Assembly (NCBI GenBank): GCA_050176585.1
Contig: JBFXHX010000075.1
Span: forward strand, 1 to 12,224
Direction of reading: 5' to 3'
Length of the DNA: 12,224 bases
Source: CAYYWP01 sp050176585
GTDB taxonomy: Bacteria; Desulfobacterota; Binatia; HRBIN30; CADEER01
Part shown: one piece after another, positions 7,289 to 12,224 of the stretch
Layout of the letters: every line of letters begins with the position of its first letter
Position numbering within the stretch: the first letter of the stretch is position 1
The notes under the pieces: model-generated
Seen by the model: only the letters and a program-made list of their open reading frames with translations
The model's database searches: none
What the model was told of the DNA's origin: nothing
Made by a program: the position numbers and the translations under genes

Positions 7289-7594
7289 GCGAGGTGCAAG
7301 CGGCACTTTGCATGACTGCCAATCCAAGACGGCAGCGAGCGTGCAGAGCCGGCGCGTAGGACCCCGAAAACCATTCCGCTCACAGTGGCCCATGCATTGC
7401 TCTGGACTGAGCTCAGCGAAGGACATCCCAACACTTCGAACTTCGTGGTCATCAAGTGGAATGGGCGGGAAGATCACTTCCGGGAGCGCACCATCCCCCC
7501 AGCGCTCCCCTCACCCCCCCGAGCGCCCATTCCACCCCCACCTCAAGCGCAACCCACCCATTTCTCGCTAGCGTGAGGAGCGGGGCGGGGTCGC
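7289..7594. other. Non-coding interval between cysC and the deazaflavin-type gene
   Basis: These 306 bases lie between two convergent genes. Short open frames exist (for example + strand 7385-7576), but their translations become Pro-rich low complexity and match nothing I know. The right half is strikingly C-rich on the + strand with runs of 6-7 C. The main structure is the four-way-junction sequence at 7456-7535. A weak GAGCG/CGCTC pair lies at 7578-7596. I see no tRNA, riboswitch or T-tract terminator. A remnant of a mobile or repetitive element is possible but not shown. Confidence 0.6.
7456..7535. repeat. 80-nt nested inverted repeat able to form a four-way junction
   Basis: The outer arms are 7456-7467 (GTGGAATGGGCG) and 7524-7535, exact reverse complements over 12 bp. 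The interior divides without leftover bases into three hairpins: 7468-7481 (GGAAG/CTTCC, 5 bp, loop ATCA), 7482-7509 (GGGAGCGC/GCGCTCCC, 8 bp, 12-nt loop), and 7510-7523 (CTC/GAG, 3 bp, C-rich loop). The result is a cloverleaf-like cruciform. It has no tRNA consensus. It could be a small RNA, a bidirectional terminator for cysC and the facing gene, or a hairpin-type mobile repeat of the REP/MITE kind. Structure is read directly; function is unknown. Confidence 0.6.
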
Positions 7595-7945
7595 TCACCA
7601 GCTGATTACGGCCGCGCGCGGCGTCGCGCCGAGGCTTAGCAGCTGGATCAACCAGGCGGTCCAGTACTTCCGGCGAATGCGCCGGAGCACCGCGCGAATT
7701 TGCACCGGCTGCTGGATCGCGGTGGCGCGCGCAGCGATCGGCCCGTCGCCGAAGTTCACCTCGACGGCTGGATCGCGGACGAGATTCCAGTACCAGTTCG
7801 CGGGGCGTCGTCCGACGTGTTGAACCGCGATGCGGTTCTCGCCATCGGCGACGAACCATAGTCTGGCCGTGCGCAGCTGACCGCTGCGCCGCCCGCGCGT
7901 GGTGAGCTCGATCGTGCGCTGCCGTGTACGGTCGGCGGCCGCCAT
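7595..7945 (-). CDS. Deazaflavin (F420)-dependent nitroreductase-like split-barrel protein
   Basis: This 116-residue protein looks like the DUF385/Ddn group, a small split beta-barrel fold related to PNPOx that binds deazaflavin (F420) or flavin cofactors. The signature ELTTRGRRSGQLRTARLWF (13-31) and ANWYWNLVRDPAVEV (49-63) fit the usual 'TTGRKSG...R..PL' and 'W..NL..NP.v.v' pattern. Family members are generally 110-160 residues, so this is near minimal. Its ATG shares one base with the stop of gpmA (TGATG), so translation is probably coupled; the same frame stays open upstream but runs inside gpmA and is not coding there. F420 biosynthesis is not typical of most proteobacteria, so it may use another flavin or be a lipid-binding relative. 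The pairing with a glycolytic gene is probably positional. Confidence 0.78.
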   Translation of the reverse strand: MAAADRTRQRTIELTTRGRRSGQLRTARLWFVADGENRIAVQHVGRRPANWYWNLVRDPAVEVNFGDGPIAARATAIQQPVQIRAVLRRIRRKYWTAWLIQLLSLGATPRAAVISW

Positions 7946-8553
7946 CAGTCCAGGACGCGTTTGGAGCGCACGGTCAAATCGGCGCCCATGTCGTAGACGA
8001 TCGGCACGCCGGTGGGGATGTTCAGCTTCAGCACCTGGTCCTTGGTCAGGCAATCGAGCTGCATCACGATCGAGCGCAGCGAGTTGCCGTGCGCGACCAC
8101 GAGCACGTTCTTCCCTTGCGCGATTTGCGGCGCAATCTCGCGCTCGAAGTACGGCAGCGTTCGCGCCGCCGTATCCTTCAAGCTCTCTCCGCCGGGAGGC
8201 GGCACGTCGTAGCTGCGACGCCAGATGTGCACTTGCTCGGCGCCGAACTTCTCGGCCGTCTCCGCCTTGTTGAGCCCTTGGAGATCGCCGTAGTGCCGCT
8301 CGTTGAGGTGCCGGTCGCTGACGATTGGCAGGGCGGTCTGTCCGATGGTGCGCAGGATGATGTCGAGGGTCTCGATCGCCCGCTGCAAAGCCGACGTGTA
8401 GGCGATCGCAAACGCCGTCCCGCGCAAGCGCTCGCCCGCGCGCACGGCCTCGGCCCGACCGGTATCGGTCAACGCCACGTCCACCCAGCCGGTGAACCGA
8501 TTCTCTTTGTTCCACTGTGATTCGCCGTGGCGCACGAGGGCCAGCAGTGCCAT
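7945..8553 (-). CDS. gpmA: 2,3-bisphosphoglycerate-dependent phosphoglycerate mutase
   Basis: This 202-residue protein interconverts 3- and 2-phosphoglycerate in glycolysis and gluconeogenesis through a phosphohistidine. It has the histidine-phosphatase motif LVRHGESQWN with His9 as the phosphorylated residue, RFTGWVDVALTDTG (19-32), SALQRAIET with Arg58, LNERHYGDLQGLNK with Glu85, WRRSYDVPPPGGES (111-124) and VVAHGNSLR with His155. It is about 50 residues shorter than E. coli GpmA, matching the short form known from some other proteobacteria; catalytic residues are complete, so it is not truncated. The start at 8553 is supported by AGGGGA 8 bases upstream (8562-8567); the open frame continues upstream to 8742 without similarity. 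It is the first gene of a two-gene minus-strand unit and is divergent from the MaoC-type gene. Confidence 0.95.
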   Translation of the reverse strand: MALLALVRHGESQWNKENRFTGWVDVALTDTGRAEAVRAGERLRGTAFAIAYTSALQRAIETLDIILRTIGQTALPIVSDRHLNERHYGDLQGLNKAETAEKFGAEQVHIWRRSYDVPPPGGESLKDTAARTLPYFEREIAPQIAQGKNVLVVAHGNSLRSIVMQLDCLTKDQVLKLNIPTGVPIVYDMGADLTVRSKRVLD

Positions 8554-8756
8554 CGATCTCTTCCCCTGTCTTCGGTCTTCCGCGGCGCCGTCACCCGCAA
8601 ACGCTACGCGTCGATCTGGCTGATGCCTTAGCAGTCGGTGCTGCACAACCCAACGGATGCGGGCGGAACGACGAGCGCGTGCCCCTCGAGCGCGGGCGGC
8701 TTGGAGGGGTGCGTAGCGCCTGATAAACAGCCGGCGTTTCACGCGACAGGGCTGCG
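8554..8756. promoter_or_regulatory. Divergent intergenic region between gpmA and the MaoC-type hydratase gene
   Basis: These 203 bases must hold promoters for two divergent units. Toward the + strand the best candidate is TTGGAG (8701-8706) with GATAAA (8722-8727), but the spacer is only 15 bases. I see no convincing -35/-10 pair for gpmA and no clear operator palindrome. AGGG (8747-8750) is a reasonable ribosome-binding site for the ATG at 8757. Open frames crossing the region look non-coding. Confidence 0.4.
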
Positions 8757-9815
8757 ATGGCGATCATCCACAAGAAGACCGGCAACTTCCTCGAGGATTT
8801 CGAGATCGGCGCCGTGCTCCGGCACAAGGTCGGCAAGACCGTGACCGAAGGGCTGGTCAACGCCTTCACCGAATTCTCGATGACCACGAATCCGCTGCAC
8901 AAGAATCGGCGCTACGCGGAGCTCTACGGCTATCACGATCAAGTGCTGCCGCCGGGCTTGGTGATGGCCACCGTGTTCAGCCAGAGCGTCGAGGACATCT
9001 CCGAGAACGCGCGCGCGAACCTCGAGTACATCGACATGCGCTTCGGCGCGCCGGTGTACGTCGGCGACACCCTCGAGAGCACCTCGGTGGTGCTCGGCGT
9101 GACGCCTTCGTCGAAGGACAAGAGCCTCGGCGTCGTGCACGTGCAGACGACCGGCCGCAATCAGCACGACGAGGTCGTCCTGACCTATGAGCGCAAGGTG
9201 CAAGTCTGGAAGAACGACATCGAGGCGCCCGTGGTCAAGGACTCCAGGGCGGCGCCGCCGGTCGCGTGCGAGCTGGTACTGCCGCCCTACGACCCGGCGC
9301 GACCCTATCGGTCGCTCGCCCATCTGAGCAACGCCGATACTTACTTCGAGGATTTCCGCGCCGGCGACATCATCGAGCACTCGCGCGGCCGCACCATGAC
9401 CTCGGAGCACATCGCCCTCACCGCCATGCTGGACAACACCTCACAGGTGCACTGCAACCAGCACATGATCGCTCAAAACCCGGAACGGTTCGTCGGCGGT
9501 CAGCTGATCATCTTTGGCGGCATCCCATTCCAGCTGTGCCTGGGCTTGTCCTGTCCGGACGTGGCCGACAACTCGCTCGGCGACATCTCCTACCGCACCG
9601 GGAAACACACCGCGCCGCTGTTCGCCGGCGATACGGTATTCGCGAGTACCGAGATCACGGCGAACCGCGACTACCCGGGACGACCGGATCTCGGCGTCGT
9701 CGACACGATTCTTCGCGGCTACAAGTTCGGGAGCCGAAATGGCACCCAGGAGAAGATCGAGATCTTCTACCTCGAGCGCTCACTGGCGGTGAAACGGCGC
9801 AGCCATTACGCATGA
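8757..9815 (+). CDS. MaoC-like double-hotdog hydratase, mesaconyl-CoA hydratase-like
   Basis: This 352-residue cytoplasmic protein has two MaoC-type hotdog domains (about 8-155 and 195-345). Length and layout resemble mesaconyl-CoA hydratase (beta-methylmalyl-CoA dehydratase), about 340-355 residues, which acts on C5 acyl-CoAs in the ethylmalonyl-CoA and 3-hydroxypropionate pathways and in mesaconate use. Shared traits include GNFLEDFEIGAVLRHKVG near the start, RFGAPVYVGDTLESTS (95-110), TTGRNQHDEVVL (131-142), the second-domain LDNTSQVHCNQH with Asp226 and His232 as likely catalytic pair, and GKHTAPLFAGDTVFASTEI (282-300). In the first domain the usual Asp two residues before NP-x-H is Thr43, so that site may be inactive. 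AGGG lies 6 bases before the ATG. The last 26 codons fall in the sequence duplicated across the assembly gap, but the gene itself is complete. Other MaoC enoyl-CoA hydratases remain possible; the family call is firm, the substrate is inferred. Confidence 0.78.
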   Translation: MAIIHKKTGNFLEDFEIGAVLRHKVGKTVTEGLVNAFTEFSMTTNPLHKNRRYAELYGYHDQVLPPGLVMATVFSQSVEDISENARANLEYIDMRFGAPVYVGDTLESTSVVLGVTPSSKDKSLGVVHVQTTGRNQHDEVVLTYERKVQVWKNDIEAPVVKDSRAAPPVACELVLPPYDPARPYRSLAHLSNADTYFEDFRAGDIIEHSRGRTMTSEHIALTAMLDNTSQVHCNQHMIAQNPERFVGGQLIIFGGIPFQLCLGLSCPDVADNSLGDISYRTGKHTAPLFAGDTVFASTEITANRDYPGRPDLGVVDTILRGYKFGSRNGTQEKIEIFYLERSLAVKRRSHYA

Positions 9816-9864
9816 GCACCGCGGCCGAGCGGTCCGCCGCTGGAGCGCGTTGCGCGCCGCGCCG
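9738..9864 (+). repeat. Left copy of a 127-bp exact duplication bordering the gap
   Basis: These 127 bases are identical to 9965-10091. They cover the last codons of the MaoC-type gene and 49 bases beyond its stop, and run directly into the N-run. A length of exactly 127 bases at a gap edge is what an assembler using 127-base k-mers leaves when two contigs overlap but are not merged. It is most likely an artefact and not a genomic repeat. Confidence 0.93.
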
Positions 9865-9964
9865 NNNNNNNNNNNNNNNNNNNNNNNNNNNNNNNNNNNN
9901 NNNNNNNNNNNNNNNNNNNNNNNNNNNNNNNNNNNNNNNNNNNNNNNNNNNNNNNNNNNNNNNN
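9865..9964. other. Scaffold gap of 100 N
   Basis: Exactly 100 undetermined bases. The round number marks a placeholder of unknown size. Because the flanks are identical, the true gap is probably minus 127 bases, i.e. 9864 should join directly to 10092. Open frames that run through it are meaningless. Confidence 0.98.
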
Positions 9965-10091
9965 AATGGCACCCAGGAGAAGATCGAGATCTTCTACCTC
10001 GAGCGCTCACTGGCGGTGAAACGGCGCAGCCATTACGCATGAGCACCGCGGCCGAGCGGTCCGCCGCTGGAGCGCGTTGCGCGCCGCGCCG
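9965..10091 (+). repeat. Right copy of the 127-bp exact duplication bordering the gap
   Basis: Identical to 9738-9864. It repeats the 3' end of the MaoC-type gene (including a second copy of its TGA at 10040-10042), which is therefore not a separate gene fragment. It also carries the real C-terminal codons and stop of the minus-strand regulator that ends at 10033. Confidence 0.93.
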
Positions 10092-10392
10092 CCTGATAGT
10101 GGCTGGCACACTTGCCTTTTGCCACATACGGCCGGTTGCAACCCCGCACGGAGCACACCCTGGTCGGCCGCGGCATCGGAACTTTCACCGGCTTCCAACC
10201 TCTCAGGAGCTGCGCCGACCGATCGAGCCCTTCGTTCAGCAACGCGATGACAACATCCGTCTTTGATGCACCCATCGCCTTGGCGACGCGGTGAATCGCA
10301 TCGCTCACCTGGGTAGGGATTTGCAGGTTCATCAGCTTGCGTACGGTTCGACCGCGTCGACCGAGATCGCTGATGCGCAGATTGGAGCGCAT
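10033..10392 (-). CDS. Ribbon-helix-helix DNA-binding protein with C-terminal zinc knuckle
   Basis: This 119-residue protein appears to have two parts. Residues about 19-59 (beta strand KLMNLQIPT, then helices around QVSDAIHRVAKAMGASKTD and VVIALLNEGLDRS) fit a ribbon-helix-helix DNA-binding fold. Residues 80-98 hold Cys80-x4-Cys85-x9-Cys95-x2-His98 in CSVRGCNRPYVAKGKCASHY, a small zinc-binding knuckle seen in HNH-type and other nucleic-acid proteins. The tail is basic. The start at 10392 is backed by GGAGG 7 bases upstream (10400-10404). A good promoter lies upstream on the same strand. The stop codon falls within the duplicated 127 bp; in the corrected sequence the gene would overlap the 3' end of the MaoC-type gene tail to tail by about 10 bases. 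No toxin gene is beside it, so a stand-alone repressor, probably autoregulated, is more likely than an antitoxin. Target genes are unknown. Confidence 0.8.
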   Translation of the reverse strand: MRSNLRISDLGRRGRTVRKLMNLQIPTQVSDAIHRVAKAMGASKTDVVIALLNEGLDRSAQLLRGWKPVKVPMPRPTRVCSVRGCNRPYVAKGKCASHYQAARRATRSSGGPLGRGAHA

Positions 10393-10415
10393 GAGCTCGC
10401 CTCCTCTCGTTTCGC

Positions 10416-10440
10416 GCGAGCGCCCGCGTCATGCGAGCGC
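10416..10440 (-). promoter_or_regulatory. Candidate operator: paired GCGAGCGC direct repeats
   Basis: GCGAGCGC occurs at 10416-10423 and again at 10433-10440, 17 bases apart start to start. Both sites lie between the predicted -10 box and the start codon of the ribbon-helix-helix gene, around the expected transcription start. Ribbon-helix-helix proteins often bind short repeated sites in their own promoters, so this is a plausible autoregulatory operator. The repeat is short and GC-rich, so chance is possible. Confidence 0.35.
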
Positions 10441-10446
10441 AAAGTG

Positions 10447-10475
10447 ATCATACGATCCGGGGCGGATATTGGCAG
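10447..10475 (-). promoter_or_regulatory. Candidate sigma70-type promoter of the ribbon-helix-helix gene
   Basis: On the minus strand, CTGCCA (10475-10470) and TATGAT (10452-10447) match the -35 (4 of 6) and -10 (5 of 6) consensus with exactly 17 bases between. Transcription would begin near 10440, leaving a leader of about 48 bases that contains the GGAGG ribosome-binding site. This is the best promoter in the window by pattern. Confidence 0.5.
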
Positions 10476-10514
10476 GTTCTATGCGAGTTGCAAGCGACGT
10501 TTCTACCGGGGCCG

Positions 10515-10544
10515 TAGACGGCAGGCGCCCGAGCCCGTTACGAT
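10515..10544 (+). promoter_or_regulatory. Weak candidate promoter for the amidohydrolase-like gene
   Basis: TAGACG (10515-10520) and TACGAT (10539-10544), 18 bases apart, each match consensus in 4 of 6 bases. The start of transcription would fall at about 10551, the A of the ATG, and no Shine-Dalgarno is visible, so a leaderless transcript is possible. Support is pattern only. Confidence 0.25.
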
Positions 10545-10550
10545 TCAGCA

Positions 10551-12092
10551 ATGAGCACCGAGCCACCCGCATGGTGCCGCTGGCGCGCCGGGAACAGCGC
10601 GGTCTTGTTGGTAGCGCCACACGGCGGCGCACGGGGCCCCGCCAGCCCGCCGCTCCGCGCGGCGAAGATCAACGACCTTCACACGGTCGACGTGGTAGAG
10701 GAGTTGGCCGCCGCACTCGATGCCAGCCTGATCGCGAATCCGCTCGTCGACCGCAACGATCTCGACCTGAACCGGCTGTCCCAGGTGACCGCGCGCGCGC
10801 CCTGGTTCCTCGCGGTCATCGATCGCCTCCTCGCGCGCATTCTCGCCCGCCATCACCGCGCCGAAGTGCTCTTCATCCACGGCTGGAATCTCGTGCAGCC
10901 GAAATGCGACATCGGCATCGGCCGAAAGTTGCACAGCGAGGTCGAGGCCGAGGTCGCGCCCGACGCGTTGACTGTGACTCCCGCATACGTGCGCACGCGG
11001 CTGGCCGCGCTGCGCGCGGCCTGCGCGCGCCACGGCATCGCCGCCGCGTACGGCGAGCGCTATCCGGCCCAGCATCCGAACAATCTGCTGCAACTGTTTC
11101 GCCGACGCGCAGAGGTCGAGACCGCGCCGCCGCGGCTGCGGGAATGGCTCGCCGCGGGCCGAGTCGAAGCGGTCCAGCTCGAGCTCGGCGCGCCGCTCCG
11201 CTGGCCCGGGCCCACGCGCAGGCAGTTCGTGGGGGCGGTGCGAACCGCGTTCGGCTCCGGCGCCGAAGCGCCTGAGCGGTGCACCCCGGCGGCGCCCGCG
11301 CCGCTCGCAGCACCGGCAGCGGTGCAATTCTACGATGAGCCGAGCGGTATCGGCCTGGTGGCGCGGCTCGACGCGCATGGCGCTGGTATCATCCGGGGCG
11401 GCGTACTGCTCTTCCTCGGCGGCCGTCGCGTGGCGATCTATACCGGCGAAGATCTGGCCGATGCGGAGCCCTGCCCCGGCGGACTCCGCTTCGCTCCGTG
11501 CGATAGCGGACTGGCGCTCGGGTTCGATGGAGCTCTGCTCGCCACCGACGATGGACATCTGTACCTAGACACCGAGCGCGCGCTCGCCGCTTCGCGGCTG
11601 ATGGCGCTGCGCGCCGACCTCGTGTTCGAGCGCGCGCGGTCGGATTACGGCCACGTGCGCGGCACGCTCTGCATCGACGGGCGCACCGTATCCATCGACG
11701 CGCTCGGCTTCAGTCGGCTGGCGGTATGGGAGCCGGCGGCACATCGCGGGTGGCGTTCCCATCTGACGCTCCACGCCGGCTTCGGCCCGGACCGCTGCTT
11801 GCACTTGCGCCACCAGGTTCCCGGCGGGACGGCGCGCGTCGCGGGCAGCACCGCCGATCGTCCGGCGGGACCGCTCGCAATATCCTTCGGAGGCGACGCG
11901 CTCACGCCGAGCCGCATTGCGCTGAACGACGGAGCCGCCTCGTTCACCGCGGAGCCGTTGGCGCAGATCGCGGCCGCGGTGCGGCTGACCGAGAACCGCA
12001 CCGGGCTGCTGAGCATCGGCATCGCCCGCGTCGCATGCGGCAGCACGCGGGGGTTCGGGTTTTACGAGTACGGGCGCGTCGTGATCCCGTAA
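10551..12092 (+). CDS. N-formylglutamate amidohydrolase-like protein fused to a beta-rich C-terminal domain
   Basis: This 513-residue protein has two distinct halves. Residues about 15-235 resemble the N-formylglutamate amidohydrolase fold: APHGG (22-26), NDLHT with Asp42, DLDLNR (70-75), LFIHGW with His110, a YP...HPNNLLQLF segment (171-183) and VQLELGAPLR (208-217) near the end of the domain. The His and Asp residues are placed as expected for a metal-dependent deacylase of formyl- or acyl-amino acids. After an Ala/Pro linker (about 238-258) the second half (about 260-513) is beta-rich with repeated Gly and Asp turns and a GHVRGTLCIDGRTVSIDALG stretch (about 364-383) that recalls lipocalin-like CrtC/DUF7064-type barrels. 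That second assignment is tentative. No signal peptide or membrane segment is seen. It is divergent from the regulator gene and convergent with the next gene. Substrate unknown. Confidence 0.72.
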   Translation: MSTEPPAWCRWRAGNSAVLLVAPHGGARGPASPPLRAAKINDLHTVDVVEELAAALDASLIANPLVDRNDLDLNRLSQVTARAPWFLAVIDRLLARILARHHRAEVLFIHGWNLVQPKCDIGIGRKLHSEVEAEVAPDALTVTPAYVRTRLAALRAACARHGIAAAYGERYPAQHPNNLLQLFRRRAEVETAPPRLREWLAAGRVEAVQLELGAPLRWPGPTRRQFVGAVRTAFGSGAEAPERCTPAAPAPLAAPAAVQFYDEPSGIGLVARLDAHGAGIIRGGVLLFLGGRRVAIYTGEDLADAEPCPGGLRFAPCDSGLALGFDGALLATDDGHLYLDTERALAASRLMALRADLVFERARSDYGHVRGTLCIDGRTVSIDALGFSRLAVWEPAAHRGWRSHLTLHAGFGPDRCLHLRHQVPGGTARVAGSTADRPAGPLAISFGGDALTPSRIALNDGAASFTAEPLAQIAAAVRLTENRTGLLSIGIARVACGSTRGFGFYEYGRVVIP

Positions 12093-12095
12093 GGA

Positions 12096-12224
12096 TTACA
12101 GGGACGAGAAATTCTTCTCCGGCTGGTCGAGCAGCACCTGCGCGACCAGCTCGCGATTGTGGGTCGCGTCGCCGAACGCGATCTCGGAGCTCTTCGCGCG
12201 CTTGAAGAACAAGTGCATGTCATG
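12096..12224 (-). CDS. Acyl-CoA dehydrogenase, C-terminal fragment
   Basis: The minus strand encodes the last 42 residues of a protein that continues beyond the window. The sequence HDMHLFFKRAKSSEIAFGD followed by ATHNRELVAQVLL matches the end of acyl-CoA dehydrogenases, where 'IHxYFKRAKxxExxFGD' and a final helix are typical. These FAD enzymes introduce the alpha-beta double bond of acyl-CoAs and pass electrons to ETF. The stop TAA (12098-12096) lies 3 bases from the stop of the convergent gene. Active-site residues are outside the window, so the substrate class cannot be told. Confidence 0.75.
   Translation of the reverse strand, partial: HDMHLFFKRAKSSEIAFGDATHNRELVAQVLLDQPEKNFSSL

Noticed and set aside
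7456..7535. Cloverleaf read as a tRNA or an integron attC site
   Set aside because: The outer stem is 12 bp and there is no T-loop, anticodon or CCA pattern; the attC core-site sequences (GTTRRRY/RYYYAAC) are not at the ends and no integrase is present.
7385..7576. 63-codon open frame between cysC and the deazaflavin-type gene
   Set aside because: No ribosome-binding site, Pro-rich low-complexity second half caused by C-runs, and it overlaps the four-way-junction sequence; a degenerate mobile-element remnant is conceivable but I cannot show it.
9266..10042. Open frame running through the N-gap and ending in a second copy of the hydratase C-terminus
   Set aside because: It joins an out-of-frame shadow with the duplicated contig end across undetermined bases, so it is an assembly artefact.
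9738..10091. Duplication read as a true direct repeat, attachment site or transposition footprint
   Set aside because: The copies are perfectly identical, exactly 127 bases, and touch a placeholder gap; there is no integrase, transposase or terminal inverted repeat nearby.
10033..10392. Ribbon-helix-helix protein as antitoxin of a toxin-antitoxin pair
   Set aside because: No small toxin-like gene lies next to it on the same strand; its neighbours are a metabolic hydratase gene and a large amidohydrolase-like gene.
10469..11275. + strand open frame of 268 codons overlapping the amidohydrolase-like gene
   Set aside because: Arg/Ala/Pro-rich shadow in another frame without motifs; the frame beginning at 10551 carries the conserved amidohydrolase segments.

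Overview
This window is about 12.2 kb of GC-rich DNA. A TonB-type energy transducer and a CstA transporter point to a Gram-negative bacterium, most likely a high-GC proteobacterium (inference; no rRNA or other phylogenetic marker is present). Genes are dense, several overlap or nearly abut, and most are chromosomal metabolic genes. The sequence looks like a scaffold from a short-read or metagenome assembly: a run of exactly 100 N (9865-9964) is flanked on both sides by the same 127-bp sequence.

Left part (1-4497, + strand): the 3' end of an epoxide-hydrolase-like alpha/beta hydrolase; a TonB-like protein with an Ala/Pro/Gly-rich periplasmic linker; a full-length CstA-family carbon-starvation transporter; and, overlapping its stop by 4 bases (ATGA), an alpha-methylacyl-CoA racemase with all expected catalytic residues. 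Middle (4498-7288, + strand): a Ycf46-like AAA+ ATPase, a 102-residue Cys-rich protein with a B-box-like zinc-binding pattern starting 7 bases downstream, and a stand-alone adenylylsulfate kinase (CysC).

The 306-bp space at 7289-7594 has no convincing gene. It holds an 80-nt sequence that can fold into a perfect four-way junction with no unpaired junction bases. Next, on the minus strand, come phosphoglycerate mutase (gpmA) and a small deazaflavin/F420-type split-barrel protein overlapping by one base. Divergent from gpmA is a double-hotdog MaoC protein resembling mesaconyl-CoA hydratase, which runs to the assembly gap.

Right of the gap lie a minus-strand ribbon-helix-helix protein with a C-terminal CCCH zinc knuckle, with its own promoter and a candidate operator; a divergent 513-residue protein joining an N-formylglutamate-amidohydrolase-like domain to an unidentified beta-rich half; and, facing it 3 bases away, the C-terminus of a probable acyl-CoA dehydrogenase.

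The racemase, the MaoC hydratase and the acyl-CoA dehydrogenase suggest branched or C4/C5 acyl-CoA metabolism, but they do not form one operon. I see no defence island, CRISPR array, prophage or integrase. The observations most worth a second look are the four-way-junction element, the two-domain amidohydrolase fusion, the ribbon-helix-helix/zinc-knuckle regulator with its candidate operator, and the ATPase/B-box pair. The 127-bp duplication is almost certainly an assembly artefact.
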